Source: an uncultured Lachnospiraceae bacterium (GTDB taxonomy: Bacteria > Bacillota > Clostridia > Lachnospirales > Lachnospiraceae). From it: a stretch of DNA of 13,251 nucleotides. Location of the stretch: the NCBI GenBank assembly GCA_910587955.1, contig CAJUNN010000068.1, forward strand, positions 1 to 13,251, written 5' to 3'. Shown one piece after another: positions 7,064 to 13,190 of this stretch; position 1 is the stretch's first letter; each line of letters begins with the position of its first letter. Below the pieces are notes generated by a model that was not told the DNA's origin, ran no database searches, and worked only from the letters and a program-made list of their open reading frames with translations. The position numbers and the translations under genes are program-made.

Positions 7064-8538
7064 TACGTCTTCCCTCCGTCCACATCAAACCAGAATTCCA
7101 CGCCGTTGTCATAGTTGCGCACGCCGCACTCCTGGTTCATGGCATCCATCACAGCCTTCACAATGGAAAGGCCGATGCCGTTTCCCCCGTATTCATGGGT
7201 ACGCGCCTTATCCACCTTATAAAATTTAATCCAGATTTTTGTTAGATCACTCTCCGGAATAGGCTGTCCCGTATTGAATACGTAAACCCGGACCGTGTCC
7301 GTATTTCTTCCCAGCTTTACCTCGATAATCTTCTCGTTCTCACAGTGGTTGATGGCATTGCTGATATAGTTAGTCACCACCTGCTCCACTTTAAATTCAT
7401 CCGCCCACACATAGACCGGATCTTCCTCCTTAAAAATCAGGCGGATCCCTTTCTGCTCCATAAGAATGCCGGAGGAATTTAAAATATTCCGGATCAAGGA
7501 CACAATGTCAAAGCGCTCCATGGAAATTTTGTCGTGTCCCCATTCCAGCTGGTTCAGGGAGAGGAGATTTTTCACCAGGGTATTCATTTTCCCCGCTTCG
7601 TCCATAATCACTTCACAGTAGAAATCCCGGCTCTCCGGATCGTCGTTGATGCACTCCTTTAGGCCTTCCGCATACCCCTGAATCAGAGCGATGGGTGTCT
7701 TCAGCTCGTGGGACACATTGGAAAGAAATTCCTTGCGCATCTCGTCAATCTGGATCTTCTGCTCAATATCTTTCTGAAGTTCATTGTTGGCCGTTTTCAG
7801 CTCGGAGATGGTTTCCTCCAGTGTCTCGGACAGCTGGTTCATATGACGCCCCAGATAGCCGATCTCATTTTCATTGGACGAAAAGAATTTTGCATTGAAG
7901 TCCAGCTCCGTCATCCTCCTGGAAATATCCGCCAGCTCCAGGATGGGCCCGGATATCCGCTTGGACAGCCACCAGATCACCAGGGAGCTGGCCACAATGC
8001 CTATCAAAGCCGTATTCAGGAAAAAACGGTTGGAGATCCGGGCACTGTCCCGGATACTCTCAATAGCTGTCCACATAATGAAGGGATCCCCCGAATCCAG
8101 AGTGCCCAGAATCTCAATGTATTCCGCCTGGATTATAGAGTCCCGGCTCTCCCGCACCACGTAGTTTTCCCCGGTTTCCAGGATTTTCGGCTCCTCTTTG
8201 GTCTCCAAATCGAAAATGTAGCTGTACAGCCTTCTCTGCAGGGTTTTATAGTCCCGGTTGGTCCACAGCTTCGGATCGCCTCCGTTATCCATGACAAAGA
8301 TAGAAATATTATCCGTGGAACAGATAAGCTGCATCCTGGTAGTAAAATTCTCGTCGCTTAACTGTCCCTGGCTCACCCCTTTATTGAGCACCTCAAAAGC
8401 ACTCACCAGGGCTTTCTTCTTATCTTTGAAATAGTAGTCCTCCAGAAAAAAATGATTGGCCAGCCAGCACAGGAAGAAGGTCACTGCCATAATCCCGATA
8501 AAAACGCCCGCCATCTGCCGCCGGATCGAGTGTTTCAT
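7063..8538 (-). CDS. HAMP-containing sensor histidine kinase
   Basis: A 491-residue membrane sensor kinase. It has one transmembrane helix at about 10-31, an extracellular sensing domain at about 32-170, a second helix at about 171-191, a HAMP linker at about 192-245, a coiled stretch at 240-268, a HisKA domain with the phosphorylated histidine in NVSHELKTP (His277), and a HATPase domain with the N box VVTNYISNAINH (about 387-398), a degenerate G1 box (NTGQPIP, lacking the usual Asp of DxGxG at the first position) and G2 box GGNGIGLSIV (451-460). It lies 24 bases after the OmpR-type regulator gene, its evident partner, and is coupled to the acylphosphatase gene. The signal is unknown; this architecture is common in clostridial envelope-stress and antimicrobial-response kinases. 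Confidence 0.93.
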   Translation of the reverse strand: MKHSIRRQMAGVFIGIMAVTFFLCWLANHFFLEDYYFKDKKKALVSAFEVLNKGVSQGQLSDENFTTRMQLICSTDNISIFVMDNGGDPKLWTNRDYKTLQRRLYSYIFDLETKEEPKILETGENYVVRESRDSIIQAEYIEILGTLDSGDPFIMWTAIESIRDSARISNRFFLNTALIGIVASSLVIWWLSKRISGPILELADISRRMTELDFNAKFFSSNENEIGYLGRHMNQLSETLEETISELKTANNELQKDIEQKIQIDEMRKEFLSNVSHELKTPIALIQGYAEGLKECINDDPESRDFYCEVIMDEAGKMNTLVKNLLSLNQLEWGHDKISMERFDIVSLIRNILNSSGILMEQKGIRLIFKEEDPVYVWADEFKVEQVVTNYISNAINHCENEKIIEVKLGRNTDTVRVYVFNTGQPIPESDLTKIWIKFYKVDKARTHEYGGNGIGLSIVKAVMDAMNQECGVRNYDNGVEFWFDVDGGKT

Positions 8539-8562
8539 GCCGCACCTCAGTCTTGTATCCGT

Positions 8563-9243
8563 TTAATGTTCCGCCTCAAATTTGTAACCCATTCCCCATA
8601 TGGTCTTGATCATCTCGCCCTTTTCCCCCAGCTTGCTCCGCAGCTTTTTCACGTGGGTGTCGATGGTCCGGGCATCCCCGAAATAATCGTAATTCCACAC
8701 GTTATTGAGAATCTTCTCTCTGGACAGGGCAATCCCCTGGTTCTCCATAAAGTAAGACAGAAGCTCAAACTCTTTAAAGCTCAGATCCAGTGCTTCCCCT
8801 TCCAGGGTGACAATATGGGCTGCCTTATCCAGCTCGATGCCGCCGGCCCGGATCACGTCGTCCGCGCTGCGGGTACTGGTCCTGCGCAAAATAGCCTCTA
8901 CCCGTGCCACCAGAATTTTGGGGCTGAAAGGCTTGGATATATACTCATCCACACCCAGATCAAAACCCTGGAGCTCGTCCCGCTCGTCAGACTTGGCCGT
9001 CAGCATGATAATGGGTACTTTCGAATACGCGCGGATTTCCCGGCAGGTCTGCCAGCCGTCCATCTTCGGCATCATCACATCCAGAATCACCATGGCAATG
9101 CCTTCCGTCTCAAAGAAAATATCCAGGGCCTGGGACCCGTCTCCCGCTTCCAGAACCTCATAATTCTGTTTCACCAAGAAATCCTTCACCAGCTTGCGCA
9201 TGCGGCTCTCGTCGTCCACAACCAGGATCTTCAATTTGTCCAT
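8563..9243 (-). CDS. OmpR-family response regulator
   Basis: A 226-residue DNA-binding response regulator. The receiver domain (1-120) has the acidic pair Asp10/Asp11, phosphoacceptor Asp55 (VILDVMMP), Thr82 and Lys104 (SKPF). The winged-helix output domain (about 128-224) has the FKEFELLSYF segment, the RTIDTHVKKLRSKLG recognition helix and the WGMGYKF wing. All key residues are intact and the length is typical. It is the first gene of the operon regulator-kinase-acylphosphatase. A weak ribosome site (AAAGG) lies about 12 bases before the ATG. The leader upstream is about 180 bases if the TATACT box at 9431-9436 is used, and contains two copies of a 51-bp hairpin repeat. Target genes are unknown. 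Confidence 0.95.
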   Translation of the reverse strand: MDKLKILVVDDESRMRKLVKDFLVKQNYEVLEAGDGSQALDIFFETEGIAMVILDVMMPKMDGWQTCREIRAYSKVPIIMLTAKSDERDELQGFDLGVDEYISKPFSPKILVARVEAILRRTSTRSADDVIRAGGIELDKAAHIVTLEGEALDLSFKEFELLSYFMENQGIALSREKILNNVWNYDYFGDARTIDTHVKKLRSKLGEKGEMIKTIWGMGYKFEAEH

Positions 9244-9327
9244 ACGTCCTGCAACCTTTCTCTTTTATTTCCGCGGGGAAAGACAGCCATAAGTCCGCTT
9301 CTCGTTCTCCCGGGAGCCTCTATGTCA

Positions 9328-9431
9328 TGCCCTGCGGGCACCCCGTATGACAGGTCCTTCGGACCGTCCGTTAAGGTATACCCTGCGGGTACCCCGTATG
9401 ACAGGTCCTTCGGACCGTCCGTTAAGGTATA
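9328..9431 (+). repeat. Two tandem 51-bp palindromic repeat units
   Basis: Two tandem copies with a 51-bp period (bodies 9330-9380 and 9381-9431) differ at only one position. Each unit contains hairpin A (a TACCC-type stem of 5 bp with a 3-base loop; 9328-9340 and 9379-9391) and hairpin B (5 bp GGTCC/GGACC plus 3 bp GAC/GTC around a bulged A, loop TTC; 9349-9368 and 9400-9419), and ends with CCGTTAAGGTATA. A diverged copy in inverted orientation is at the right edge of the window. The element lies in the leader of the OmpR-type regulator gene. It has no coding sense: a frame through it gives a meaningless 17-residue repeat. It resembles dispersed intergenic palindromic elements; no transposase is nearby. 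Confidence 0.9.
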
Positions 9432-9439
9432 GTATAGCA
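9431..9439 (-). promoter_or_regulatory. Possible extended -10 promoter for regulator operon
   Basis: On the minus strand TATACT (9436 to 9431) is preceded by TGC, an extended -10. The region 16-18 bases further upstream is A-rich but gives no good -35 match. It is the best candidate visible for the response regulator-kinase-acylphosphatase operon. Transcription from it would carry both repeat units into the mRNA leader. Confidence 0.4.
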
Positions 9440-9471
9440 GGGAAATATGTTTGTTTTGTGAATTTATACTG

Positions 9472-9509
9472 AAAGAAAGGAACAGCCTTAAAAGCCTGTT
9501 CCTTTCTTT
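9472..9509 (-). terminator. tmRNA terminator, bidirectional stem
   Basis: A perfect 14-bp inverted repeat pairs 9472-9485 with 9496-9509 around a 10-base loop. On the minus strand the right arm ends in TTCCTTTCTTT, a T-rich tail suited to intrinsic termination. It begins about 20 bases after the mature tmRNA 3' end and lies between ssrA and the next operon. Confidence 0.8.
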
Positions 9510-9529
9510 ATCCTTCTATCTCTTTTGAG

Positions 9530-9866
9530 TGGACCTGAGGGGAATCGAACCCCTGTCCGAAAGTCTGTTCCCTGTTCTTCTACTATCATAGTCAGTTCTT
9601 TGTCATTCCCTCTGCCGTCCGGGAACTAACACCCTGGCGGTTTCAGTAGCTTCATCATACGCCCATGCGCGCAAAGCTTAACGCATGTCGTTTCCCGTAT
9701 CGTCGATGCCGGATTCTTAAGGTACGGGTGCCCTAAGGCCGACAGCTGCCATTAGGCAGCGTATGCTAAATTGTCTTCAGCGTTTATATTTAGATTTGCG
9801 ATTTGACGCATCGCCTGCGGATAGCTTCCCCAGCTGCGAAACCCCCGTCGAAACCAGTACAAGCCC
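9530..9866 (-). ncRNA. ssrA: tmRNA (transfer-messenger RNA)
   Basis: About 337 nt, minus strand. The 5' end GGGCUUG pairs with the 3' CAGGUCC to form the 7-bp acceptor stem with two G-U pairs; UGGUUUCGACGGGG follows as in other tmRNAs, and the 3' part carries the T arm GGGGUUCGAUUCCCC. The discriminator A is followed by CTC, so CCA is not encoded and must be added. The tag frame ends GCT GAA GAC AAT TTA GCA TAC GCT GCC TAA (9781 to 9752), giving AEDNLAYAA, a clostridial-type degradation tag. The same frame is open back to GCA five codons earlier, so a 15-residue tag starting ANLNIN is possible. The shorter form is preferred because the upstream GCA falls in a probable pseudoknot stem (GCGA/TCGC) and an A-rich linker precedes GCT. 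tmRNA rescues stalled ribosomes together with SmpB. Confidence 0.96.
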
Positions 9867-9889
9867 GAAATGGGTACGTCTGTACTCAT

Positions 9890-9918
9890 AGTATATAAGA
9901 TCCGGGGAGGTTTTGCAA
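9890..9918 (-). promoter_or_regulatory. ssrA promoter
   Basis: Minus strand: -35 TTGCAA (9918 to 9913), a 17-base spacer, and -10 TATACT (9895 to 9890). The start would be about 15-20 bases before the mature 5' end, leaving a short leader for RNase P to remove. It starts 8 bases beyond the stop of the CPBP gene, and no separate terminator is seen for that gene. Confidence 0.8.
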
Positions 9919-9925
9919 CTGTTTT

Positions 9926-10954
9926 TTATCCTTTCTCCTCCCGGAACTCCTTCGACAGCAGAAATACCCCGTAAAAGAGCCCGTTCAAAATCAGGGAAGC
10001 AGGAATCATAGACCAGGTGACTTGCTGGTTTTCCAGTACTTCCGCCGAATAGTTGCCGGCAATCACCAGCGTTAAGTTGTTGTTCATAAAATGCAGGATC
10101 ACGGGAACCCAGATATTTCCTGTCTTCTTATAAGCCCAGGCAAAGAAGATGCCCAGGGTAACGCAGGTGATGATCTGGGACAGGGTCATAATCAGCCCCC
10201 GGTCCGGTGTGGTGTAGTAGAAAAAGTCAAGGAACACATGCCACAGTCCCCAGGCAACGCCCAGTACCAGCACGCCGCCTTTCAATCCGAAGCGTTTCTG
10301 AAGCAGAGGCTGGAGATAGTAGCGCCACCCGTATTCCTCTCCCAGGAAAGGCGCAAAAGCAAGGAGAAAATTCACCGGCTGAATAAGCAGATAGATGAGG
10401 GCGTCGGAACTTCCCAGAATGTCCAGGATAGCCCCCGGCTCTCCTCCCATGACATACGCCATGGCGCCTCTCCCAAAATAGAGGACCCCAAAGACAAGAA
10501 TACAGAAGAGAGATGCCTTCCAGCGCCTCCACCCCAGTCCGTAAGCCCCTCTTTTCTTCTTTCCCGATACCAGAAGGAAAATCCACAAGAGAATGCTTCC
10601 GCCTATACTGGCATATTGGATGATCACAGTCCACAAGGACACACTCTGTCCATAGAGCATGGTGGTCTTTTCCGGCATTACAACGGACAGGACGCAGATA
10701 CCTATCATCACAAAAGTCACCAGCAGGAAAAAGAGGAAAAACCATCTGGGCAGCAGCGGATCCTTCCACTGGGTCACCAGATAAGCCAGCATGACCCCCG
10801 CCGCCGGATAAAACATCTGGGCATTGGGAAACACGCCCATCTCTATGGGAATGGTGCTGCCGTACCAGGTCAGAATCCCCATAAGGTAAGTAACCCCATA
10901 GGCAATCAGGATAAAAATCAGCAGTTGCTTTTTTGTCTTTTCTGTTTCTGTCAT
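9926..10954 (-). CDS. CPBP family intramembrane glutamic endopeptidase
   Basis: A 342-residue polytopic membrane protein of the CPBP (Abi/CAAX-processing, Rce1-like) family. The three conserved motifs are intact: GEEYGWR (Glu206, Glu207, Arg211), WGLWH (His239) and HFMNNN (His288, Asn292). About eight hydrophobic segments are visible, for example 11-30, 48-62, 70-92, 106-129, 146-163, 186-204, 225-245, 256-275. In Gram-positive bacteria such proteins often mature peptides or give immunity to a self-made bacteriocin and lie near Agr/Blp-type regulators. Here the gene follows a GHKL kinase and LytTR regulator, with a LytTR double box and TATAAT in the 106-bp gap before it, so it is probably their regulated target. 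The ribosome site is weak (GAAGTGG). The substrate is unknown. Confidence 0.9.
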   Translation of the reverse strand: MTETEKTKKQLLIFILIAYGVTYLMGILTWYGSTIPIEMGVFPNAQMFYPAAGVMLAYLVTQWKDPLLPRWFFLFFLLVTFVMIGICVLSVVMPEKTTMLYGQSVSLWTVIIQYASIGGSILLWIFLLVSGKKKRGAYGLGWRRWKASLFCILVFGVLYFGRGAMAYVMGGEPGAILDILGSSDALIYLLIQPVNFLLAFAPFLGEEYGWRYYLQPLLQKRFGLKGGVLVLGVAWGLWHVFLDFFYYTTPDRGLIMTLSQIITCVTLGIFFAWAYKKTGNIWVPVILHFMNNNLTLVIAGNYSAEVLENQQVTWSMIPASLILNGLFYGVFLLSKEFREEKG

Positions 10955-11001
10955 TTTATACCACTTCTTTCTGTTTGGATTTGTATCCGTATTTTTTCCG
11001 A

Positions 11002-11007
11002 ATTATA
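11002..11007 (-). promoter_or_regulatory. -10 box of activator-type CPBP promoter
   Basis: Perfect TATAAT on the minus strand, 32 bases after the end of the proximal LytTR box. The hexamer 17 bases upstream (CGTTTT) is a poor -35, as expected for a promoter that needs an activator. Transcription would start near 10995, giving a leader of about 40 bases for the CPBP gene. Confidence 0.65.
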
Positions 11008-11039
11008 TCATGTTCTGCATCCGAAAACGTATAAAATGC

Positions 11040-11069
11040 CTAAACGGTTCATCTTTCTGCCTAAACGGA
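11040..11069 (-). promoter_or_regulatory. LytTR double-box operator
   Basis: Minus strand: TCCGTTTAG (11069 to 11061) and ACCGTTTAG (11048 to 11040) are direct repeats separated by exactly 12 bases. Identity extends to 11 bases (CCGTTTAGGCA). Both fit the known LytTR consensus, whose core is GTT followed by any base, a purine, then T or G, and the 9-12-9 layout is that of AgrA, ComE and plantaricin regulators. The distal box contains the last codon and TAG stop of the LytTR regulator gene itself. The TATAAT box of the CPBP gene lies downstream at activating distance. Confidence 0.85.
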
Positions 11070-11813
11070 AGCCTCCCTTGCAAAGAGCGCCCGCAGCTTC
11101 TGCCGTGCGTCCCTGGAAAAAGGACAGCGCTCCCCATTCTTCAGCACTAGTTCCCTGTTTTTAAAATCCGCTTCTCCTATCTGGGAAACCTGCACCAGAT
11201 AAGCCCTGTGCACACGGAGAAAGCTCTCTCCCAACTGCTCCTCCAGTTCCTTTATGCTTCCCAGAAAGTCCAGGCGCTCCCGGCTGGCATGGAGCTCAAT
11301 CCGATGGGTACGCCCGGAAGTGGCAAAATACAAAATGTCAGAAAGGGGAATATGCCGGACAATATCCAGAGTTTTTACCGTAAAATATTCCTGCTGCTCT
11401 CCCTGCTCCGCCTCTACCCGGGCCGCAATGATTCTAAGACAGCGGGATATTCCCTCATACATTCCCTTTATATCCTGCTTGCAGATATAGTCCAAGGCCT
11501 CCAGATGATAGCGGAAGGTCTCAAAAGCCAGATCCCGGAAAGCCGTCACATAGACGAGAAATCCTCTGGGATCCAGTTTCCGAATCTCCTGTCCCAAGCA
11601 AAAACCATCCATGGAAGCCCCTTTTAGTTCCACGTCCAGAAAATAAATGCCCTGTCTGCGCTCTCCTTTCAGCGCCTCCAAAAGCTCTTCCGGGCTTCCG
11701 GTACACAGCACAATCTCCATATCGTAATTTTCTATAACTATTTGTTTTTCCAGCCAAAGACGCTCTGCATCCCGGATATGTCCGTCATCCTCGCAAAGGT
11801 AGATCGGCAGCAT
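11061..11813 (-). CDS. LytTR (AgrA-type) response regulator
   Basis: A 250-residue response regulator. The receiver domain (1-125) has the acidic triad Glu8/Asp9/Asp10, phosphoacceptor Asp60 (IYFLDVEL), Thr90 and Lys112. The LytTR DNA-binding domain (about 142-245) has the conserved LSDILYFATSGRTHRIELH strand region, FLRVHRAYLV and the C-terminal LVLKNGERCPFSRDARQKL. It is the partner of the GHKL kinase encoded just upstream: only 3 bases separate the genes and the AGGAGGTG ribosome site overlaps the end of the kinase gene. Its own binding site appears to lie at the 3' end of the gene, controlling the CPBP protease. Confidence 0.94.
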   Translation of the reverse strand: MLPIYLCEDDGHIRDAERLWLEKQIVIENYDMEIVLCTGSPEELLEALKGERRQGIYFLDVELKGASMDGFCLGQEIRKLDPRGFLVYVTAFRDLAFETFRYHLEALDYICKQDIKGMYEGISRCLRIIAARVEAEQGEQQEYFTVKTLDIVRHIPLSDILYFATSGRTHRIELHASRERLDFLGSIKELEEQLGESFLRVHRAYLVQVSQIGEADFKNRELVLKNGERCPFSRDARQKLRALFAREASV

Positions 11814-11816
11814 GAA

Positions 11817-13175
11817 TTACACCTCCTGAATCTTAAGCTCCTGCACAAAGCACCCGTCCTGTATGGCCATAAAGGGAAAGACAAAATCATATTTTCCCAC
11901 AATTCTCCGGTAGCTGCCCAGCCCGATCCCGCGGCCTTTCCCCTTGGTCGTGTAACCGTCCGTTTCCAGACACCGGAAATCTACACTCCCGGACAAAGTA
12001 TTTTTCACCCGGAAGGTGGTGCAGCCGTTCTGGCTGCTGATCATCAGGTGAATCCGGGCGTCTTTTTTGCCGCGCACTTCGTCCATGGCATTGTCCACCA
12101 GTATGCCCAGGCAGCGGCACAGATCCGTGCTGCGCATGCGGGTGGCCTCAAAGGGCCTCAGGACCTCCAGCTCGCAGCAGATCTCCTCCTTCTGCATCCG
12201 TGCCAGCTTCTCCAAAAGAAGCCCCTTCACCTCCGCCATATGTACATTGGCAAGCTGATTCAAAAGCCTTACCTGGCCTCCTACCTGACGGTCGAAGTCT
12301 TCCGTCACTTCCCGGATAAAAGACTGGAGTGACTCTGTGTCCGCCTCTTGCGCCTTAAGATACATGCCGGCCGTCATATTTTTAAAATCATGGCGGAACC
12401 TTCGGATTTCCGACTGGATCTGTTCCATTTTTTCAATATATATGGTCTGCTGGGCAAGACTGGCCTGCTGGGCCGCAATATACCGTTTCTGGTCCCGGTC
12501 CCGCACCACATGAACCAAAATCATATGAGTCATCATAAGCAGGGCCAGGGGCAGCAGCAGAGAGGCTCCCTCCGGCTCCTTTCCCGCCGTCTCCAGGGCG
12601 ATATAAATCAAAGGACAGAAAACGATAAAGGCCGTGATCCCTTTGTGCAGCTTTTTTTGTTCCATCCAGCTTCGGTAAATTTTCCCCATGCCCGATTTGC
12701 GTATCACCAGTCCGCAGAACAGAAGACAGGCGGGCTGTATGACAAACAGCCAGAAAAAATATTGCAGGCGTTCCTCCAAAATCCCCAGATTATAATATTT
12801 CCCATATACAAAAAGCCTGGAAAGCAGATCCCCGTAAGAGCACAAAATTTCAGCCATCACCGCGGCAAGGACACAGCTCCGGAAAGATATCTGATACAAA
12901 AGTTTCAGGAACAGTACTCCCCCCGCCAATACGAAATACTGCCACAGAACCCTGCCAATGCCGTATTTCCAGCTCCACACACCATTCAGATAACAAAAAG
13001 CTCCCAGAGAAGACTGGACAGGCACCAGAATCAGGACATACAGCAGGCACAAGGCTATGCGTCTGCTTCCGCGGCCGGGAATTTCTCCCAAAAGAATCCG
13101 GGACATCCAGATAAAAAATATCAGATTCAGGGTTATGGTGCCGCAATTTCCAAGTGTAACCTGCCAAAAGTTCAT
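11817..13175 (-). CDS. GHKL-domain (AgrC-type) sensor histidine kinase
   Basis: A 452-residue sensor kinase of the AgrC/BlpH/PlnB type. About seven hydrophobic spans fill residues 8-225 (near 10-29, 38-60, 75-94, 98-120, 137-157, 179-197, 204-224), a helical linker follows, and the catalytic part has the H box RRFRHDFKN (His262), N box ILVDNAMDE (Asn362) and G box GKGRGIGLGSY (about 412-422). Kinases of this class usually detect secreted peptides. The start at 13175 is chosen because AAGGAG is 5 bases upstream; an in-frame ATG at 13223 lies inside the 51-bp repeat and would add 16 residues of repeat-encoded sequence. It forms an operon with the LytTR regulator. No agrB/agrD-like or double-glycine peptide gene is seen in the window. 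Confidence 0.92.
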   Translation of the reverse strand: MNFWQVTLGNCGTITLNLIFFIWMSRILLGEIPGRGSRRIALCLLYVLILVPVQSSLGAFCYLNGVWSWKYGIGRVLWQYFVLAGGVLFLKLLYQISFRSCVLAAVMAEILCSYGDLLSRLFVYGKYYNLGILEERLQYFFWLFVIQPACLLFCGLVIRKSGMGKIYRSWMEQKKLHKGITAFIVFCPLIYIALETAGKEPEGASLLLPLALLMMTHMILVHVVRDRDQKRYIAAQQASLAQQTIYIEKMEQIQSEIRRFRHDFKNMTAGMYLKAQEADTESLQSFIREVTEDFDRQVGGQVRLLNQLANVHMAEVKGLLLEKLARMQKEEICCELEVLRPFEATRMRSTDLCRCLGILVDNAMDEVRGKKDARIHLMISSQNGCTTFRVKNTLSGSVDFRCLETDGYTTKGKGRGIGLGSYRRIVGKYDFVFPFMAIQDGCFVQELKIQEV

Positions 13176-13190
13176 ACTGTCTCCTTCTGC

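Noticed and set aside
9307..9316. CTCCCGGGAG perfect palindrome as a regulator operator
   Set aside because: It is short, has no second copy and is not placed at a visible promoter; it is mentioned only as part of the regulator leader.
9328..9431. The tandem 51-bp units as a CRISPR array
   Set aside because: The copies abut with no unique spacers between them, only two are in tandem, and no cas gene is nearby.
8452..9432. A 326-codon plus-strand open frame ending in a 17-residue tandem peptide repeat
   Set aside because: It is antisense to the histidine kinase and OmpR regulator genes, has no credible ribosome site, and its repeated C-terminus is just the 51-bp palindromic repeat read in frame (51 is a multiple of 3).
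9530..9580. A tRNA gene suggested by the T-arm-like sequence
   Set aside because: The T arm and acceptor strand belong to the 3' end of tmRNA; no anticodon arm is present, and the matching 5' acceptor strand is over 300 bases away.
10091..11164. A 357-codon plus-strand open frame
   Set aside because: It lies antisense to the CPBP protease gene, with polar low-complexity composition (many Gln, His, Lys) typical of the complement of a hydrophobic membrane-protein gene.
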